Positions 8,825 through 18,005 of a stretch of 64,000 nt of DNA are shown one piece after another; within the stretch, counting starts at the first letter, position 1; every line of letters begins with the position of its first letter. Under the pieces are notes generated by a model. That model saw only the letters and a list, made by a program, of their open reading frames with translations, made no database searches and was not told the origin of the DNA. Position numbers and translations under genes: made by a program. The stretch covers positions 124,001-188,000 of the forward strand of contig JBLMZI010000002.1 of assembly GCA_050258755.1 (NCBI GenBank), written 5' to 3'. This DNA comes from JBLMZI01 sp050258755. GTDB lineage: Bacteria > Bacillota > Syntrophomonadia > Syntrophomonadales > DTU052.

Positions 8825-9361
8825 TTATTTTAGCTTCCCCGGCCGCGCCACCAGTGCGTGGTTGTTCAAAATCTTTTCCACTTCCTCGTACCCGGTCGGG
8901 AAGGCGAAATTGTAGCGGGCCGGGAGCGCGAACACATACTTGCTGTTGCGGTCCAGCGGATTGGGTCCGATGGGTGCGGCGCCAATATGGAATTCTTCCG
9001 CCAGCAAATCGTCCCACTGTGCTTTAGTGATAACCATGATAGGGATGTCCTGGCGGGGTTTTTCCGCAGTCCACTCCGGATGCCGGACCACGATCTTCGG
9101 GCCGGATGCCACGGTTTTTCCCGCCTGCGGGCCGCCGATCGCCTGACCTTCCCACTTTTCGGTCAGGACCCGGTAACCTTTCCAGCTTAGCGGCAGAGTC
9201 AGATCAAACCCGTATTGATCATTGGCGTACACGACGCCAGCTTTCTGTTTTTGGGCCGGCTGCGGCTGCTTGTTCGTCTGGCTTTTGCTGCCGGCAATCC
9301 CACAGCCCAACAGCGAGAGACTTATTACGAATGCCAGAAGAACGGTCATTAATCTCTTCAT
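8825..9361 (-). CDS. Lipoprotein of unknown function
   Basis: About 178 residues. The start MKRLMTVLLAFVISLSLLGCG is a lipoprotein signal peptide with lipobox SLLGC, so the mature protein is tethered outside the membrane. A low-complexity Gln/Lys/Pro linker follows, then a domain beginning VYANDQYGFDLTLPLSWKGY, resembling small extracytoplasmic domains of Bacillota (PsbP-like/DUF type). ATG at 9361 has an ideal GAGGAGG Shine-Dalgarno. It is monocistronic, with terminators on both sides. Confidence 0.7.
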   Translation of the reverse strand: MKRLMTVLLAFVISLSLLGCGIAGSKSQTNKQPQPAQKQKAGVVYANDQYGFDLTLPLSWKGYRVLTEKWEGQAIGGPQAGKTVASGPKIVVRHPEWTAEKPRQDIPIMVITKAQWDDLLAEEFHIGAAPIGPNPLDRNSKYVFALPARYNFAFPTGYEEVEKILNNHALVARPGKLK

Positions 9362-9430
9362 CTTACTGCCTCCTCGTACAGGTCTATTCTGCCCCGTCTG
9401 ACCGGAGTTCACTCCGTTTCGGACCCAAGC

Positions 9431-9457
9431 AAAAGGGCCGGTAATTCCGGCCCTTTT
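9431..9457 (-). terminator. Terminator after ilvE
   Basis: Stem aagggccgg/ccggccctt with A-rich and T-rich flanks, 27 bp beyond the ilvE stop. It can work in both directions. Confidence 0.8.
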
Positions 9458-9483
9458 CCAGTTAAACCCTCGTCTTTTTCAGC

Positions 9484-10509
9484 CTATTTCACTTCCACGA
9501 TCCAGCCATCGGGCGCCTTTACATCGCCAAACTGAATGCCATAAAGCGTGTCATACAATTTTCTGGTGACCGGCCCGACTTCTTTTTCGCTGTAGAAGAC
9601 GTGGAGCTTACCCTTGTGTGAAACCCCCGCAATTGGCGTAATAACGGCTGCGGTTCCGCAAGCGCCGGCTTCCGTGAACGCATCCAGCTTGTCGATGAAA
9701 ACGTCTCTTTCTTCCGTCTCCATCCCCAGGTACTCCTTGGCTACGTGCAGCAGCGAGTACTTCGTGATGCTCGGCAGAATGGACGGCGACTTCGGGGTGA
9801 TAAACTTATTGTCTTTCGTGATGCCAAAGAAATTCGCCGCGCCGACCTCTTCGATCTTGGTGCGGGTTGCCGGGTCCAAATAAATACAATCCGCGAATCC
9901 TTCATGAGCGGCCAGTTCATGCGGCAGGAGGCTGGCCGCGTAGTTGCCGCCGACCTTGACCGCGCCGGTTCCGTTCGGGGCCGCCCGGTCATAATCAGTC
10001 GTAACAAAGTTCACCGGAACCATTCCGCCTTTGAAATACGGGCCAACCGGCATGCAAAACACGCCGAAGATGTATTCCGGGGCCGGCTTCACACCGATGT
10101 TGTCCCCAACGCCGATGATGTACGGCCGGATGTACAGGGTCGCACCCGAGCCGTAGGGCGGTACCCAGTGCGCGTTAGCCTTTACCACCTGAATACAGGC
10201 ATCGATAAACTTTTCTTCCGGTAATTCCGGCATCAGAAGCCGTTTGCCGCTCATGTTGATACGCTTGGCGTTCTGATCCGGCCGGAACAACTGTATCTTG
10301 CCATCCTTGGTCCGGTAAGCCTTCAGGCCTTCGAACGTCTCCTGGCCGTAATGAAGGGCCGGGGATCCTTCGCTGATGGTGATCTTGTTGTCTTCCGTCA
10401 GCTTGCCGTCGTCCCAGCGTCCGTCCTTCCAGATGGAGATGTAACGGTAATCGGTTTTGATGTAGTCAAACCCCAGTTCGCTCCAATTGATGTCCAGCGT
10501 TTTGCTCAT
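9484..10509 (-). CDS. ilvE: Branched-chain amino acid aminotransferase (class IV, IlvE/BCAT)
   Basis: 341 residues, normal for the eukaryote-like bacterial BCAT subgroup. It moves the amino group between glutamate and the 2-oxoacids of Leu, Ile and Val, using PLP. The PLP lysine is K185 in GAVKVGGNYA. Other family marks are YGQETFEGLKAYR (~54-66), YIRPYIIGVGD (~126-136) and EAGACGTAAVITPI near the C-terminus. It is monocistronic. It interconverts the same 2-oxoacids that the upstream ferredoxin oxidoreductase may use. Confidence 0.95.
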   Translation of the reverse strand: MSKTLDINWSELGFDYIKTDYRYISIWKDGRWDDGKLTEDNKITISEGSPALHYGQETFEGLKAYRTKDGKIQLFRPDQNAKRINMSGKRLLMPELPEEKFIDACIQVVKANAHWVPPYGSGATLYIRPYIIGVGDNIGVKPAPEYIFGVFCMPVGPYFKGGMVPVNFVTTDYDRAAPNGTGAVKVGGNYAASLLPHELAAHEGFADCIYLDPATRTKIEEVGAANFFGITKDNKFITPKSPSILPSITKYSLLHVAKEYLGMETEERDVFIDKLDAFTEAGACGTAAVITPIAGVSHKGKLHVFYSEKEVGPVTRKLYDTLYGIQFGDVKAPDGWIVEVK

Positions 10510-10652
10510 AGAAACACCCTCCTGCCATTCTCAGTGCGACCTACTTTGTCTATTTTAGCTTCTTCCTCAAACAATTCAAAGACAAGCTAACGGGATTGAC
10601 TTAAAAATGCGAAAAAGATTGGAAAATTAGTTTGTTTGTTGTTTCCCTCGTT

Positions 10653-12383
10653 TTACGAAACAGCCGCGTTCAACAGCTTTAGCCGCCAGCGGCCGTTCAC
10701 ATAGGTGGCCCGGTAGGTTGACCAGTAAGCCCCAAGGTTGCCAAAAAGCGACCCGGCCGAAATCTCGGCCTCATCGCCCTGGCCGTTTGCCAAACTAATC
10801 GATAATACCGTGCCGTTTTTTGCATGCCATGAATTCGGGGAAAGGTCAAACTTGTCCGGATCGTTTTTTACTTTGGCGTAGTCGTAGACATAAGGGGACA
10901 GGTCCCCCAATTGCTTCATGATGAGCTGGCGCCCGGCCGGGCTGATATTGTTCATATCCTTGAAATCGACGGCGATAAACCCGCTGCCGCCATTTCCCAA
11001 ATTGAAGGTTTCCTTCATCACGGTCACATACAAATCGATGGTCTTCCGTTCTGATGCTGCAATTTGGTTCTTCGGTTTCACCCGATCCGGGACAAACCGG
11101 CCGGAAACGTTTACGAATCCGGACTGGCCTTTCAATACCACGGCGGCGCGGTTTTGGCTGAAATCACCAGCCTCGTCATAGATCGGTGGGATGACGGCCT
11201 TGCCTTTTCGATCAATATATCCCCACTTCCAGGGATGGTTCGGGACACGCACTTTCGCAAATCCCTGGTGAAATGAACCCGCTTCCAGAAAACGCGGCGG
11301 AATGATCCAGGCCCCGGATTTCCAGTCTTTAAAGCCCACCAGTTTTTGTGGGCCGCGAATCGTACCGGCCACCTGATTGTAGGTATTCCAATCCGTCTCC
11401 CGAAACTGACCGGAACGGTTGACCAACCCTATTTTCCCGTTCAGACTGACGGCGGCGTTCCCGTCCCGGAAGTCTGAAGCCGTGTCGAATTGAGCCGGAA
11501 TCACCTTTTCTCCCTTCTGGTTGATGAACCCACACTTCCAATCCCGCTCACCGGTCCGCTCCGAATAGACGGCCATCCCGTTCGAAAAGGCTCTAACGTA
11601 CAGAAATTGCGGTTCAATAGCTGTCTCCCCGACCCGGTTGATGTACCCCCATTTTTCACCAACCTGTACGGCGGCCAACCCATCCGAAAAAGGCTCGGCC
11701 TGTTTATAGCGGAGTCCTGTGATTCGGTTCCCGCTCCGATCGATATACCCCCAATAATTCAGACGCCGCACCGCGGCTATACCTTCAGAAAACGAAAGCG
11801 CTTCCTGATAGATGGGTGGGATGACATATTGTCCATTCGGGTCAATAAACCCGATCTTGTCGTCACCGTTCCGATCGCGTTCAACGATAAACGCACGGCT
11901 TTGAGAGAAATCACCCAACCGCTCATAAACCAGTTCAATCAAGGTTTTCCCCGTCTTGTCCACCATGCCCCATTTGTATTGCTGTCCATACGGGAATTGG
12001 TTCGGATCGCCGGTCAGTACCGCAACCAGAGCTTTGCCTTCGGAAAAGCAGCCGGCCGTGTCATACCGCGGCTCGATGGCCATCCGTCCCTTGCTGTCAA
12101 TAAAGCCGTATTTCCGGTTGACAGAAACGACAGCCATCCCGTCGGAAAACGGATCAATCCGCTCATAAGGCCCGACCGGAACATAGACCAATTGGTTAGC
12201 GTGAAGCTGACTCACCGCGAAGGCAGCCACCGGCACCGGATCCCCGGCGTTGGTTTTAGCAAAGGCCGTAACGGCGCAGGCAGTTAGCATGACCGTGATG
12301 CTGACGGCGGCTGTTGTCACCAGCAGCCTGCCTCGAAATCGTTTACCATAAGCTTGCGGCATTTTATTCATCAATAAGCCCAT
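10653..12383 (-). CDS. Exported WG-repeat protein
   Basis: About 576 residues. After a charged start there is a hydrophobic export/anchor segment (LLVTTAAVSITVMLTACAVTAFA). About nine WG (KWG) beta-repeats follow, with cores such as KYGFIDSKGRMAIEPRYD, WGYIDRSGNRI and KWGYIDRKGKAVIPPIYDEA. A separate C-terminal domain of ~130 residues (IDLYVTVMKETFNLG onward) lacks repeats. WG repeats form surface beta-structures, and binding roles are presumed. ATG at 12383 was chosen over GTG 12404; ATG 12371 is a further alternative. Confidence 0.8.
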   Translation of the reverse strand: MGLLMNKMPQAYGKRFRGRLLVTTAAVSITVMLTACAVTAFAKTNAGDPVPVAAFAVSQLHANQLVYVPVGPYERIDPFSDGMAVVSVNRKYGFIDSKGRMAIEPRYDTAGCFSEGKALVAVLTGDPNQFPYGQQYKWGMVDKTGKTLIELVYERLGDFSQSRAFIVERDRNGDDKIGFIDPNGQYVIPPIYQEALSFSEGIAAVRRLNYWGYIDRSGNRITGLRYKQAEPFSDGLAAVQVGEKWGYINRVGETAIEPQFLYVRAFSNGMAVYSERTGERDWKCGFINQKGEKVIPAQFDTASDFRDGNAAVSLNGKIGLVNRSGQFRETDWNTYNQVAGTIRGPQKLVGFKDWKSGAWIIPPRFLEAGSFHQGFAKVRVPNHPWKWGYIDRKGKAVIPPIYDEAGDFSQNRAAVVLKGQSGFVNVSGRFVPDRVKPKNQIAASERKTIDLYVTVMKETFNLGNGGSGFIAVDFKDMNNISPAGRQLIMKQLGDLSPYVYDYAKVKNDPDKFDLSPNSWHAKNGTVLSISLANGQGDEAEISAGSLFGNLGAYWSTYRATYVNGRWRLKLLNAAVS

Positions 12384-12430
12384 ATCTATCGCCCCATCTC
12401 GCACTATCTATTAGCATTTATTGTATTGTG

Positions 12431-12676
12431 TTACATTGATTGGAGCAATGGGCACGTCAAACCGGCGCAAAAAGGTGGTTCCATCCGGTCCGGTTTGTTT
12501 CTGGCCAGGCCCAGGTATTCGGTGATAATCCCGTTCGCCCGGTCCAATTCCTCGATCATCAGGTCAAAATACAGCTTTTCCTGCGCGTACGCTTCTTTCT
12601 GATTCAGCATCTGCAGAAACCCGCACGTTTCGACATGCCTGCTTGATCGCGGGATCTCCGATTTAAGAGGAACCAC
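12431..12676 (-). pseudogene. Relic of a PAS-type sensor histidine kinase (H-box region)
   Basis: The open frame of 81 codons contains GFLQML, then YFDLMIEELDRANGIITEYL and GLARNKPDRMEP. This is the dimerisation/H-box helix pair of clostridial PAS-domain sensor kinases, normally preceded by HEIRNPM..VRGFLQ. Here the catalytic histidine context is out of frame: upstream bases still resemble it (gagatcc...catgtcga..gtgcgg), consistent with small deletions. Nothing of the ATPase domain follows; the frame ends CPLLQSM. A decayed fragment is the best reading, though a short expressed derivative is possible. Confidence 0.5.
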
Positions 12677-12754
12677 CCTATAAATGTCGAATTACAACAA
12701 ATTAGATCAGGTATCCGATTTATCCCATTTTTCGGGAAAGGAAGCGCGTATCCG

Positions 12755-13675
12755 GTGAAAGTATCTGAAGTCAGCCGAAATATTAGCAGGTTTCTGTCGT
12801 CCGACTATCAAGTCGTTACGAAACCGGATTTTCCGCACATCTCTTTGGCGCCTGACATCCTCATTGGTTCAAACGGAAATCTGGTAGGAATCTTCGTTCC
12901 CCACAGTAATGAGTTAAAAGACAGCGAATCTTTGCTGGCACGTCTGGCCATATCACGATTGGCCCTGCCCCCGCATTTTAGATGCGTTCTGGTTGCCGAC
13001 TCCGGATTCTTTGATAAAGCGCCTGAATCCGAATTCAACTTTCATCGAATCGTGGAATCAACGGATCCGGCAGGCCTGGAAACGATCATCAAAGATAAAA
13101 ACGATTATGGCAATCATGTCCGGCCGGTTCTTCCGGAGTTAAGATTGAAAGCGTTTTCCGACGCCCAAATACTCGTTCAGGAAAGCGAAAAGAACCTGCT
13201 TGGGCCCGTCGGACTTGAACCTGAAACGGTTTTAAAAGACTATCAACTCCGAAACCGCAATAAAGAAATAAACGTACTGTCATGGAAACAGCCCTGGAAA
13301 GACCGCACCGTCTCATCCGTCACAACCATGCCGTTAAGACAAAACAGAAGTGTTATCAGCCAGCTCAATCCGTTATGTGTTACGAACATGATGGCGAATT
13401 ACGTTCTGGATAATGGGACGCCGTATCCCCTCAGGGATGAAAACGACCCCGCACTTCGGATGATCCTGGTTGATGAACTGCCATTCAGCGCGTTCGATCC
13501 AATGAAACCAATCAGAGTTGCTGCGTTTTGCGGAATCATGTTCATGCGTACCGACGAGTGGTCGGATATCGATAAGTCCTTTGAAAAGGTACGGGATGAT
13601 ATTGCCGGGAGGAATATGAAGAATGAGCGATCACAAGACGAGGATCAATACCCTTCAGACGATGATAGCTGGTAG
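12755..13675 (+). CDS. Unrecognised protein, first gene of a probable HEPN/phosphoribosyltransferase conflict operon
   Basis: 306 residues, family not recognised. The N-terminal ~100 residues (SLAPDILIGSNGNLVGIFVP, then a helix and HFRCVLVADSGFF) have the beta-alpha-beta look of a restriction-endonuclease fold. PD is present, but the usual (D/E)xK is replaced by FVP, so if the fold is right it would be inactive. The C-terminus is acidic (QDEDQYPSDDDSW). The GTG start at 12755 has AAAGGA ~13 nt upstream, a weak spacing. The next gene begins inside this one (53-nt overlap), indicating coupled expression. Confidence 0.6.
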   Translation: MKVSEVSRNISRFLSSDYQVVTKPDFPHISLAPDILIGSNGNLVGIFVPHSNELKDSESLLARLAISRLALPPHFRCVLVADSGFFDKAPESEFNFHRIVESTDPAGLETIIKDKNDYGNHVRPVLPELRLKAFSDAQILVQESEKNLLGPVGLEPETVLKDYQLRNRNKEINVLSWKQPWKDRTVSSVTTMPLRQNRSVISQLNPLCVTNMMANYVLDNGTPYPLRDENDPALRMILVDELPFSAFDPMKPIRVAAFCGIMFMRTDEWSDIDKSFEKVRDDIAGRNMKNERSQDEDQYPSDDDSW

Positions 13676-14075
13676 CGTAATCGCCAACGATCCGAATTAC
13701 ACCCTAATACTAGGGGAATTTCGGGAAGTTGTTAATGTGAAGCGGATTACTTACAAAAACCGGTACCGGCTGCTTCAGATCCTTCATTCAACGAGGGCTT
13801 TGGATTCGTCATTACGCGCTTTCATTACGCAGCATAGGTATCCCCTTGGTGCCGCAAGGCCGGCCCTCGGTTCCTATCTGGTTGTGCTGAGCCGGAACAA
13901 TCCACCCGGAAGAATGCCGCTCCCTTCGGCTGCAGTCGCCAGGTTCAAAACTTCGATTGTCAATAAACGCAATCACTATATGCATGCGGCGGGCGCATTT
14001 CCGGCACACGACGATGAAATCAAAAAGCTGTTATCTGAGATGCAGGCCTGCCTTTTCGAGGTGTTAAATCTGTAA
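13623..14075 (+). CDS. HEPN-like protein with R-x4-H motif
   Basis: 150 residues, largely helical. Near the C-terminus is R116-NHYM-H121, matching the R-x4-6-H (often RNxxxH) motif of HEPN-domain RNases, followed by the helix DEIKKLLSEMQACLFEVLNL typical of the last HEPN helix. HEPN proteins are common RNase toxins or adaptors in defence and toxin-antitoxin systems. ATG 13623 has GGAGG ~10 nt upstream. It overlaps the upstream gene and precedes the phosphoribosyltransferase-domain gene, with a minus-strand gene in between. The assignment rests on the motif and helicity only. Confidence 0.55.
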   Translation: MSDHKTRINTLQTMIAGSVIANDPNYTLILGEFREVVNVKRITYKNRYRLLQILHSTRALDSSLRAFITQHRYPLGAARPALGSYLVVLSRNNPPGRMPLPSAAVARFKTSIVNKRNHYMHAAGAFPAHDDEIKKLLSEMQACLFEVLNL

Positions 14076-14081
14076 CCCGGT

Positions 14082-14318
14082 TCAACCGATTCCCGATTCA
14101 AGCCGTTCGCCCGAAATCGATCGGGTCATAATCAATAACTCCGGTCCGCGCGGCACATTCTCGACTGCCGCCTCCATCAAATCCAGCCATAAGTCTGAAC
14201 AGCTCTTACGGTCAGCCGCATACCGTTCCGGGTTTTCGCGAATCACATTCCCCGCGATTTCGGCCATCAGCCGCCATATCCTGTGTTCCTCTTCCTGTTT
14301 CAATACCAATCTGCTCAT
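14082..14318 (-). CDS. Small helical protein, copy 1 of a duplicated gene
   Basis: About 78 residues beginning MSRLVLKQEEEHRIWRLM. It is nearly identical to the product of 18006-18260. Family unknown; predominantly helical and charged. The ATG at 14318 has a GGGGGC Shine-Dalgarno. In copy 2 an XRE regulator gene lies directly upstream. Here only ~25 bp of that regulator's 3' end remain before an inverted repeat, so copy 1 probably lost its partner and perhaps its promoter. Confidence 0.6.
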   Translation of the reverse strand: MSRLVLKQEEEHRIWRLMAEIAGNVIRENPERYAADRKSCSDLWLDLMEAAVENVPRGPELLIMTRSISGERLESGIG

Positions 14319-14372
14319 AAGAAAGCCCCCAACAAACATCAATGAATAACTGGTTTACTCCTCGATCAGGGC
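14100..14372. repeat. Direct repeat copy 1 (~270 bp, ~90% identical to 18042-18330)
   Basis: Plus-strand bases from cagccgttcgcc(c/t)gaaat through the duplicated small gene to aataactgg...ctcctcgatcag match copy 2 in the same orientation. The match includes the last ~25 bp of the XRE gene found intact only at copy 2. Confidence 0.85.
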
Positions 14373-14406
14373 TGGAATATCCGGCCCTGATCGAGGAGTA
14401 AACCAG
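14350..14406. repeat. Perfect 23-bp inverted repeat with 11-nt spacer
   Basis: Left arm 14350-14372 begins ctggtttactcctcga; right arm 14384-14406 is its exact reverse complement. The left arm is built from the truncated XRE 3' end. No T-run follows, so it is more like a recombination scar or cruciform than a terminator. Confidence 0.85.
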
Positions 14407-14515
14407 CACCCTGGCATCTGTGCGCCAGTGCGTCTGCCCACCATTTCTGCCCACCATTTGTTCTTACGTGTGGAAATGGAGGAAATTTATATATATTTGA
14501 AGAAAATACTCATAA

Positions 14516-17500
14516 TTGTATGATTGGACGGTGTTTTTGTTGTTCAACGGAAAGACGGAATGGATTAGTACACCTGAACGAATGCTGGAATTACTCGAAC
14601 CGGATATTGCCAAAGGACTTGTAGAATTCGGAAAATCCTTAAATCAGATTGATGCCGATGTTTTTGTCTTCATGGCCCGCAAGTCACTTTGTATATATGA
14701 TTACCTGCTTTCCCTCGGAATACCGCCAATTCAAAAGACCGTTGTCAGCGACCGGACCCTGGATATGGCACTTGATCACTTTCGCGGTAAAAAGGTTGCT
14801 CTGATCGACGATACCATCATCCTGGGAACAACGCTCGGCAAGACTAAGCATTTTCTTGAAACCAATGCTGACGCGCAGGTAACAGTTCATGGCTTTTGCG
14901 TTGACAGCGATTGGTGGAACGAGAAACTCATAAAGCCGGATACTTCGGTGTTCACTCTATCGGATGATAGAGTGATGACGTACTGCACTGAGGCTGTAAG
15001 AATACTGAGTGTAATGCCTCGTCCATACCTGGTTGATTTTCCTGTCTCCAAACCTTTCTACCTGACCAGGGCCAACATGACCAATCTTCTATCGTCATTG
15101 GAATGGGAATGCCACCGGGTATCAAGCGAATTCCAAGAACGAAATGGGGTAACCGCGTATACGTTTTTCCCGTCAGAACGGATACTGAAGGAGATCGGGC
15201 AACATCTCGGAGAAAACGCTTCTATGCTGATGGATATAATCAAAATAAGGCTATATACAGCCATCCGCGGCAAAAAGGTAATATGCACCATAGTTCCGAT
15301 CGTAACCTTGAAATCGTTACGAATCGAAGACATTGATCTGCTTTGTGAGCGGCTGTTAAACTGGCTTACACCGAATCTTGGATTCGACTCAAAACTCCTG
15401 TGCCACTACATAAACACACCGGTCTCAAAGCAACGCTTTATCCAGTTTTGTTTGAGCGCCGCGCTGGGTAAACGTTTTGAGCAGTCGATGAATACATGCC
15501 ACGGTATACCCGCCACAATTGAATACGACGATCGGGAAACCGACCGGCATTATGGCCCTTGGCTTCATAGCCCGATGGCAACAATCGCAGCCAAAGGCTT
15601 CAGCGTAATCTGGTCCGGCAAAAATGAAATGTTTATGAATATGACACCGTCTCCATTGCCTAAAACCGTGACTCAATGGCAAAACGAGGTCCTCCCTATT
15701 TCCGACCTGGGGAATGATAAGCGGCCAAAAGCTTTCGTGAATCTCTTCGAGGATTTTGTTGATATATTTTTAAGGTTGTATGAAAAGTACGAAATACCCG
15801 CCCGGCGCGAAACCCATTCCCAAACCTTTAAACTTGATTATGGCGAAAATAAGAAGCTTTCAATCCGTGATCGATTAGAATTCGGGGTGTCATGGGATTC
15901 GCTTCAAAGGTTTTTTGCCACGAAATATCGAGTGCCGATTACCAGGGATGTTAGCCGCTTGTTCAGCCTAATTCTTGATACGTGCAACGACCTTGGTATC
16001 GCGGTTCCGATTACCTGCGAACGGGAAGGAGCAGTATTCAGGGCTTATCGGCATGGAGAGGACGTAAGGTTTACGGATTCGGAATTCGGGCTGGCTTATG
16101 AAAGCATGAAAGGTTTTATCGAAGGGCGAGAGGCCACGTCACAAATTGAGAATCCAATCGTTCCGCGCGTCGTGGTAGAAAAGCTGATGGTATTAATGCT
16201 CAAGACCGCCGAGCAAAAAAACCTTTTAGAACCCGTTTACGCCTCGGGGCATGTCCAAAACCAAGCACGGGTGGAATTCGACAAACATGGTGCCCGGGTT
16301 GCTTACTATCGTACGCCTTTGACCAGAGACTGGTTAATGCACTACTTGGACCAAAAGCAAGTAATCACTCTATCGGAAAAAGGCGGTTACCGGCTCGGGC
16401 AAAAAAAGAAAGGGAACTACGGTCCAAACGCGGAGTCTATCGTTTACAAATTGGGCTATTTGCTGGGATTGCTCAATGCCGGTATCCCGCGCAAGGACAG
16501 CCTGCAGCGAAAAGCAATCGACGCAAGCGACCTCACTTTGCTGGCAACCTGTGACTCGCCAATGAATACCGCAAAAGCTTTGCAAACCGAACTGGCCATT
16601 TTTCTGAATTGGTTTGATAAATCGGATAAGCATTTGAGAAGCATGATTACAATCAACGATTACGCCGGATTACTGGCCACATATGGCAGAAACGTTAAAA
16701 ACCCTCAAGGGAAAACAGTTATCCACTCTGCAAGGTTTAAGTACGAAGCTTACCGTTTAGGTTACATTCCTCAGATTCATGCGAAAGCCAAAGAAATGCT
16801 GAACGAAATGCCGCACGGCAAATTTTTCGCCACATCGTGGGACACGTATTGGCCAGCTCCCGATTCGACTCGTCCAGATAAGCAAGTGAAGGATTTTGAA
16901 GGTCTGCTTGACCGGATGGCCATAATCTGCTGTAAACTTGGGCTCTGGTTATACATGATTGAAATGACCTACGCCTGTAAACTACGGTCACTGGCAAATA
17001 ACCCTACTGAAATTCACCAATCCGAGGGCCGAATCGTACGGGTATTGGATAAAATGCAGAAGTTTAAATCCGCAATGGAACGATGCCTTGGCAAATCAAG
17101 CAAAGGAACCGAAATGTTCTATCAGCGGCTCGAAAAAATGGGAAGTAAAGAAGGATGGAGTTTCAATTATGAAAGTGGATTGGAATACGCGCTTGAAAAC
17201 ATACACAAGATGACCAAGGATATCACAAATGTTATCGACAGCACCCAGATAAAGGTTCAAGAGCATGCGAAGAGCTACCGGAGACTCGATTACCAGTATG
17301 CCGTTTGGTACGACATCATCGACTCGACAGGAAATCGCTTGCCAAATCCGTCTCCTATCAGCGTTAAGGAGTATCGACAGCAAATCGATGGTTTTAAGGA
17401 GGCTGTTATCAACAAGTTCAGCGAATTCCAACGCCGGGTTCGAAACGATCGGGGAACCATTCTGATTGAACGAGGCGATCTTCATTCCAAAGATGACGGC

Positions 17501-17953
17501 AAGCATGTGTTTCTGGGCGGCAAAAACGCCCACCAGTATCTGTTATGGTGTATGGACGATATCCTGGCTTTGACCGAAGAAATGGAACATGTTAGAGTGC
17601 GTTTGCTGGTTGTTCCGTGCGATTTTGCCGGAGGAATAGTCTACAGCTTTGAGAACGACCCCGAAGTATCAGACCATAGATTCTGGGAGCACTTCTCCCG
17701 GCTGATCGAAGAATGCAAGAAAGAAGCGGAAGTTAAGAATAATGACCGTTCGGTATTAGTAACGGTTACCGAATCATTAAGCGAACTGGTTTCGAAACAT
17801 TTGAACAAAGAACTTACAGTACCATGGAACCCGTCTCGAAAGAATGTCAAAACCACAATCGAAGGATTATCAAACGATGTTACGGTTGAATGGGGCGTAC
17901 CCCGTTATGACAGTAGAAAAGAGACCTTAGAAATGCCAGACCCGGAATTTTAG
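14516..17953 (+). CDS. Large protein with N-terminal phosphoribosyltransferase (PRTase) domain, probable conflict-system effector
   Basis: 1145 residues. The N-terminal ~200 residues carry a type I PRTase signature, VALIDDTIILGTTLGK (~94-109), preceded by the strand FVFMARKSLCIYDYL. This is the PRPP-binding loop with its two acidic residues. The remaining ~900 residues match nothing I recognise and show no membrane segments. PRTase domains at the N-terminus of very large proteins have been described in NTP-dependent bacterial conflict systems (PRTase-CE, from memory). The start is uncertain: TTG 14516 with a weak ribosome site, or GTG 14531. Upstream neighbours are the HEPN-like and unknown genes. 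The gene is bracketed by the 270-bp direct repeats. Confidence 0.7.
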   Translation: MYDWTVFLLFNGKTEWISTPERMLELLEPDIAKGLVEFGKSLNQIDADVFVFMARKSLCIYDYLLSLGIPPIQKTVVSDRTLDMALDHFRGKKVALIDDTIILGTTLGKTKHFLETNADAQVTVHGFCVDSDWWNEKLIKPDTSVFTLSDDRVMTYCTEAVRILSVMPRPYLVDFPVSKPFYLTRANMTNLLSSLEWECHRVSSEFQERNGVTAYTFFPSERILKEIGQHLGENASMLMDIIKIRLYTAIRGKKVICTIVPIVTLKSLRIEDIDLLCERLLNWLTPNLGFDSKLLCHYINTPVSKQRFIQFCLSAALGKRFEQSMNTCHGIPATIEYDDRETDRHYGPWLHSPMATIAAKGFSVIWSGKNEMFMNMTPSPLPKTVTQWQNEVLPISDLGNDKRPKAFVNLFEDFVDIFLRLYEKYEIPARRETHSQTFKLDYGENKKLSIRDRLEFGVSWDSLQRFFATKYRVPITRDVSRLFSLILDTCNDLGIAVPITCEREGAVFRAYRHGEDVRFTDSEFGLAYESMKGFIEGREATSQIENPIVPRVVVEKLMVLMLKTAEQKNLLEPVYASGHVQNQARVEFDKHGARVAYYRTPLTRDWLMHYLDQKQVITLSEKGGYRLGQKKKGNYGPNAESIVYKLGYLLGLLNAGIPRKDSLQRKAIDASDLTLLATCDSPMNTAKALQTELAIFLNWFDKSDKHLRSMITINDYAGLLATYGRNVKNPQGKTVIHSARFKYEAYRLGYIPQIHAKAKEMLNEMPHGKFFATSWDTYWPAPDSTRPDKQVKDFEGLLDRMAIICCKLGLWLYMIEMTYACKLRSLANNPTEIHQSEGRIVRVLDKMQKFKSAMERCLGKSSKGTEMFYQRLEKMGSKEGWSFNYESGLEYALENIHKMTKDITNVIDSTQIKVQEHAKSYRRLDYQYAVWYDIIDSTGNRLPNPSPISVKEYRQQIDGFKEAVINKFSEFQRRVRNDRGTILIERGDLHSKDDGKHVFLGGKNAHQYLLWCMDDILALTEEMEHVRVRLLVVPCDFAGGIVYSFENDPEVSDHRFWEHFSRLIEECKKEAEVKNNDRSVLVTVTESLSELVSKHLNKELTVPWNPSRKNVKTTIEGLSNDVTVEWGVPRYDSRKETLEMPDPEF

Positions 17954-18005
17954 ATTGGCTTTGGACAAATTAATAGGAGCTCCTTTCGCGCGAATTCTCA
18001 GGTAT

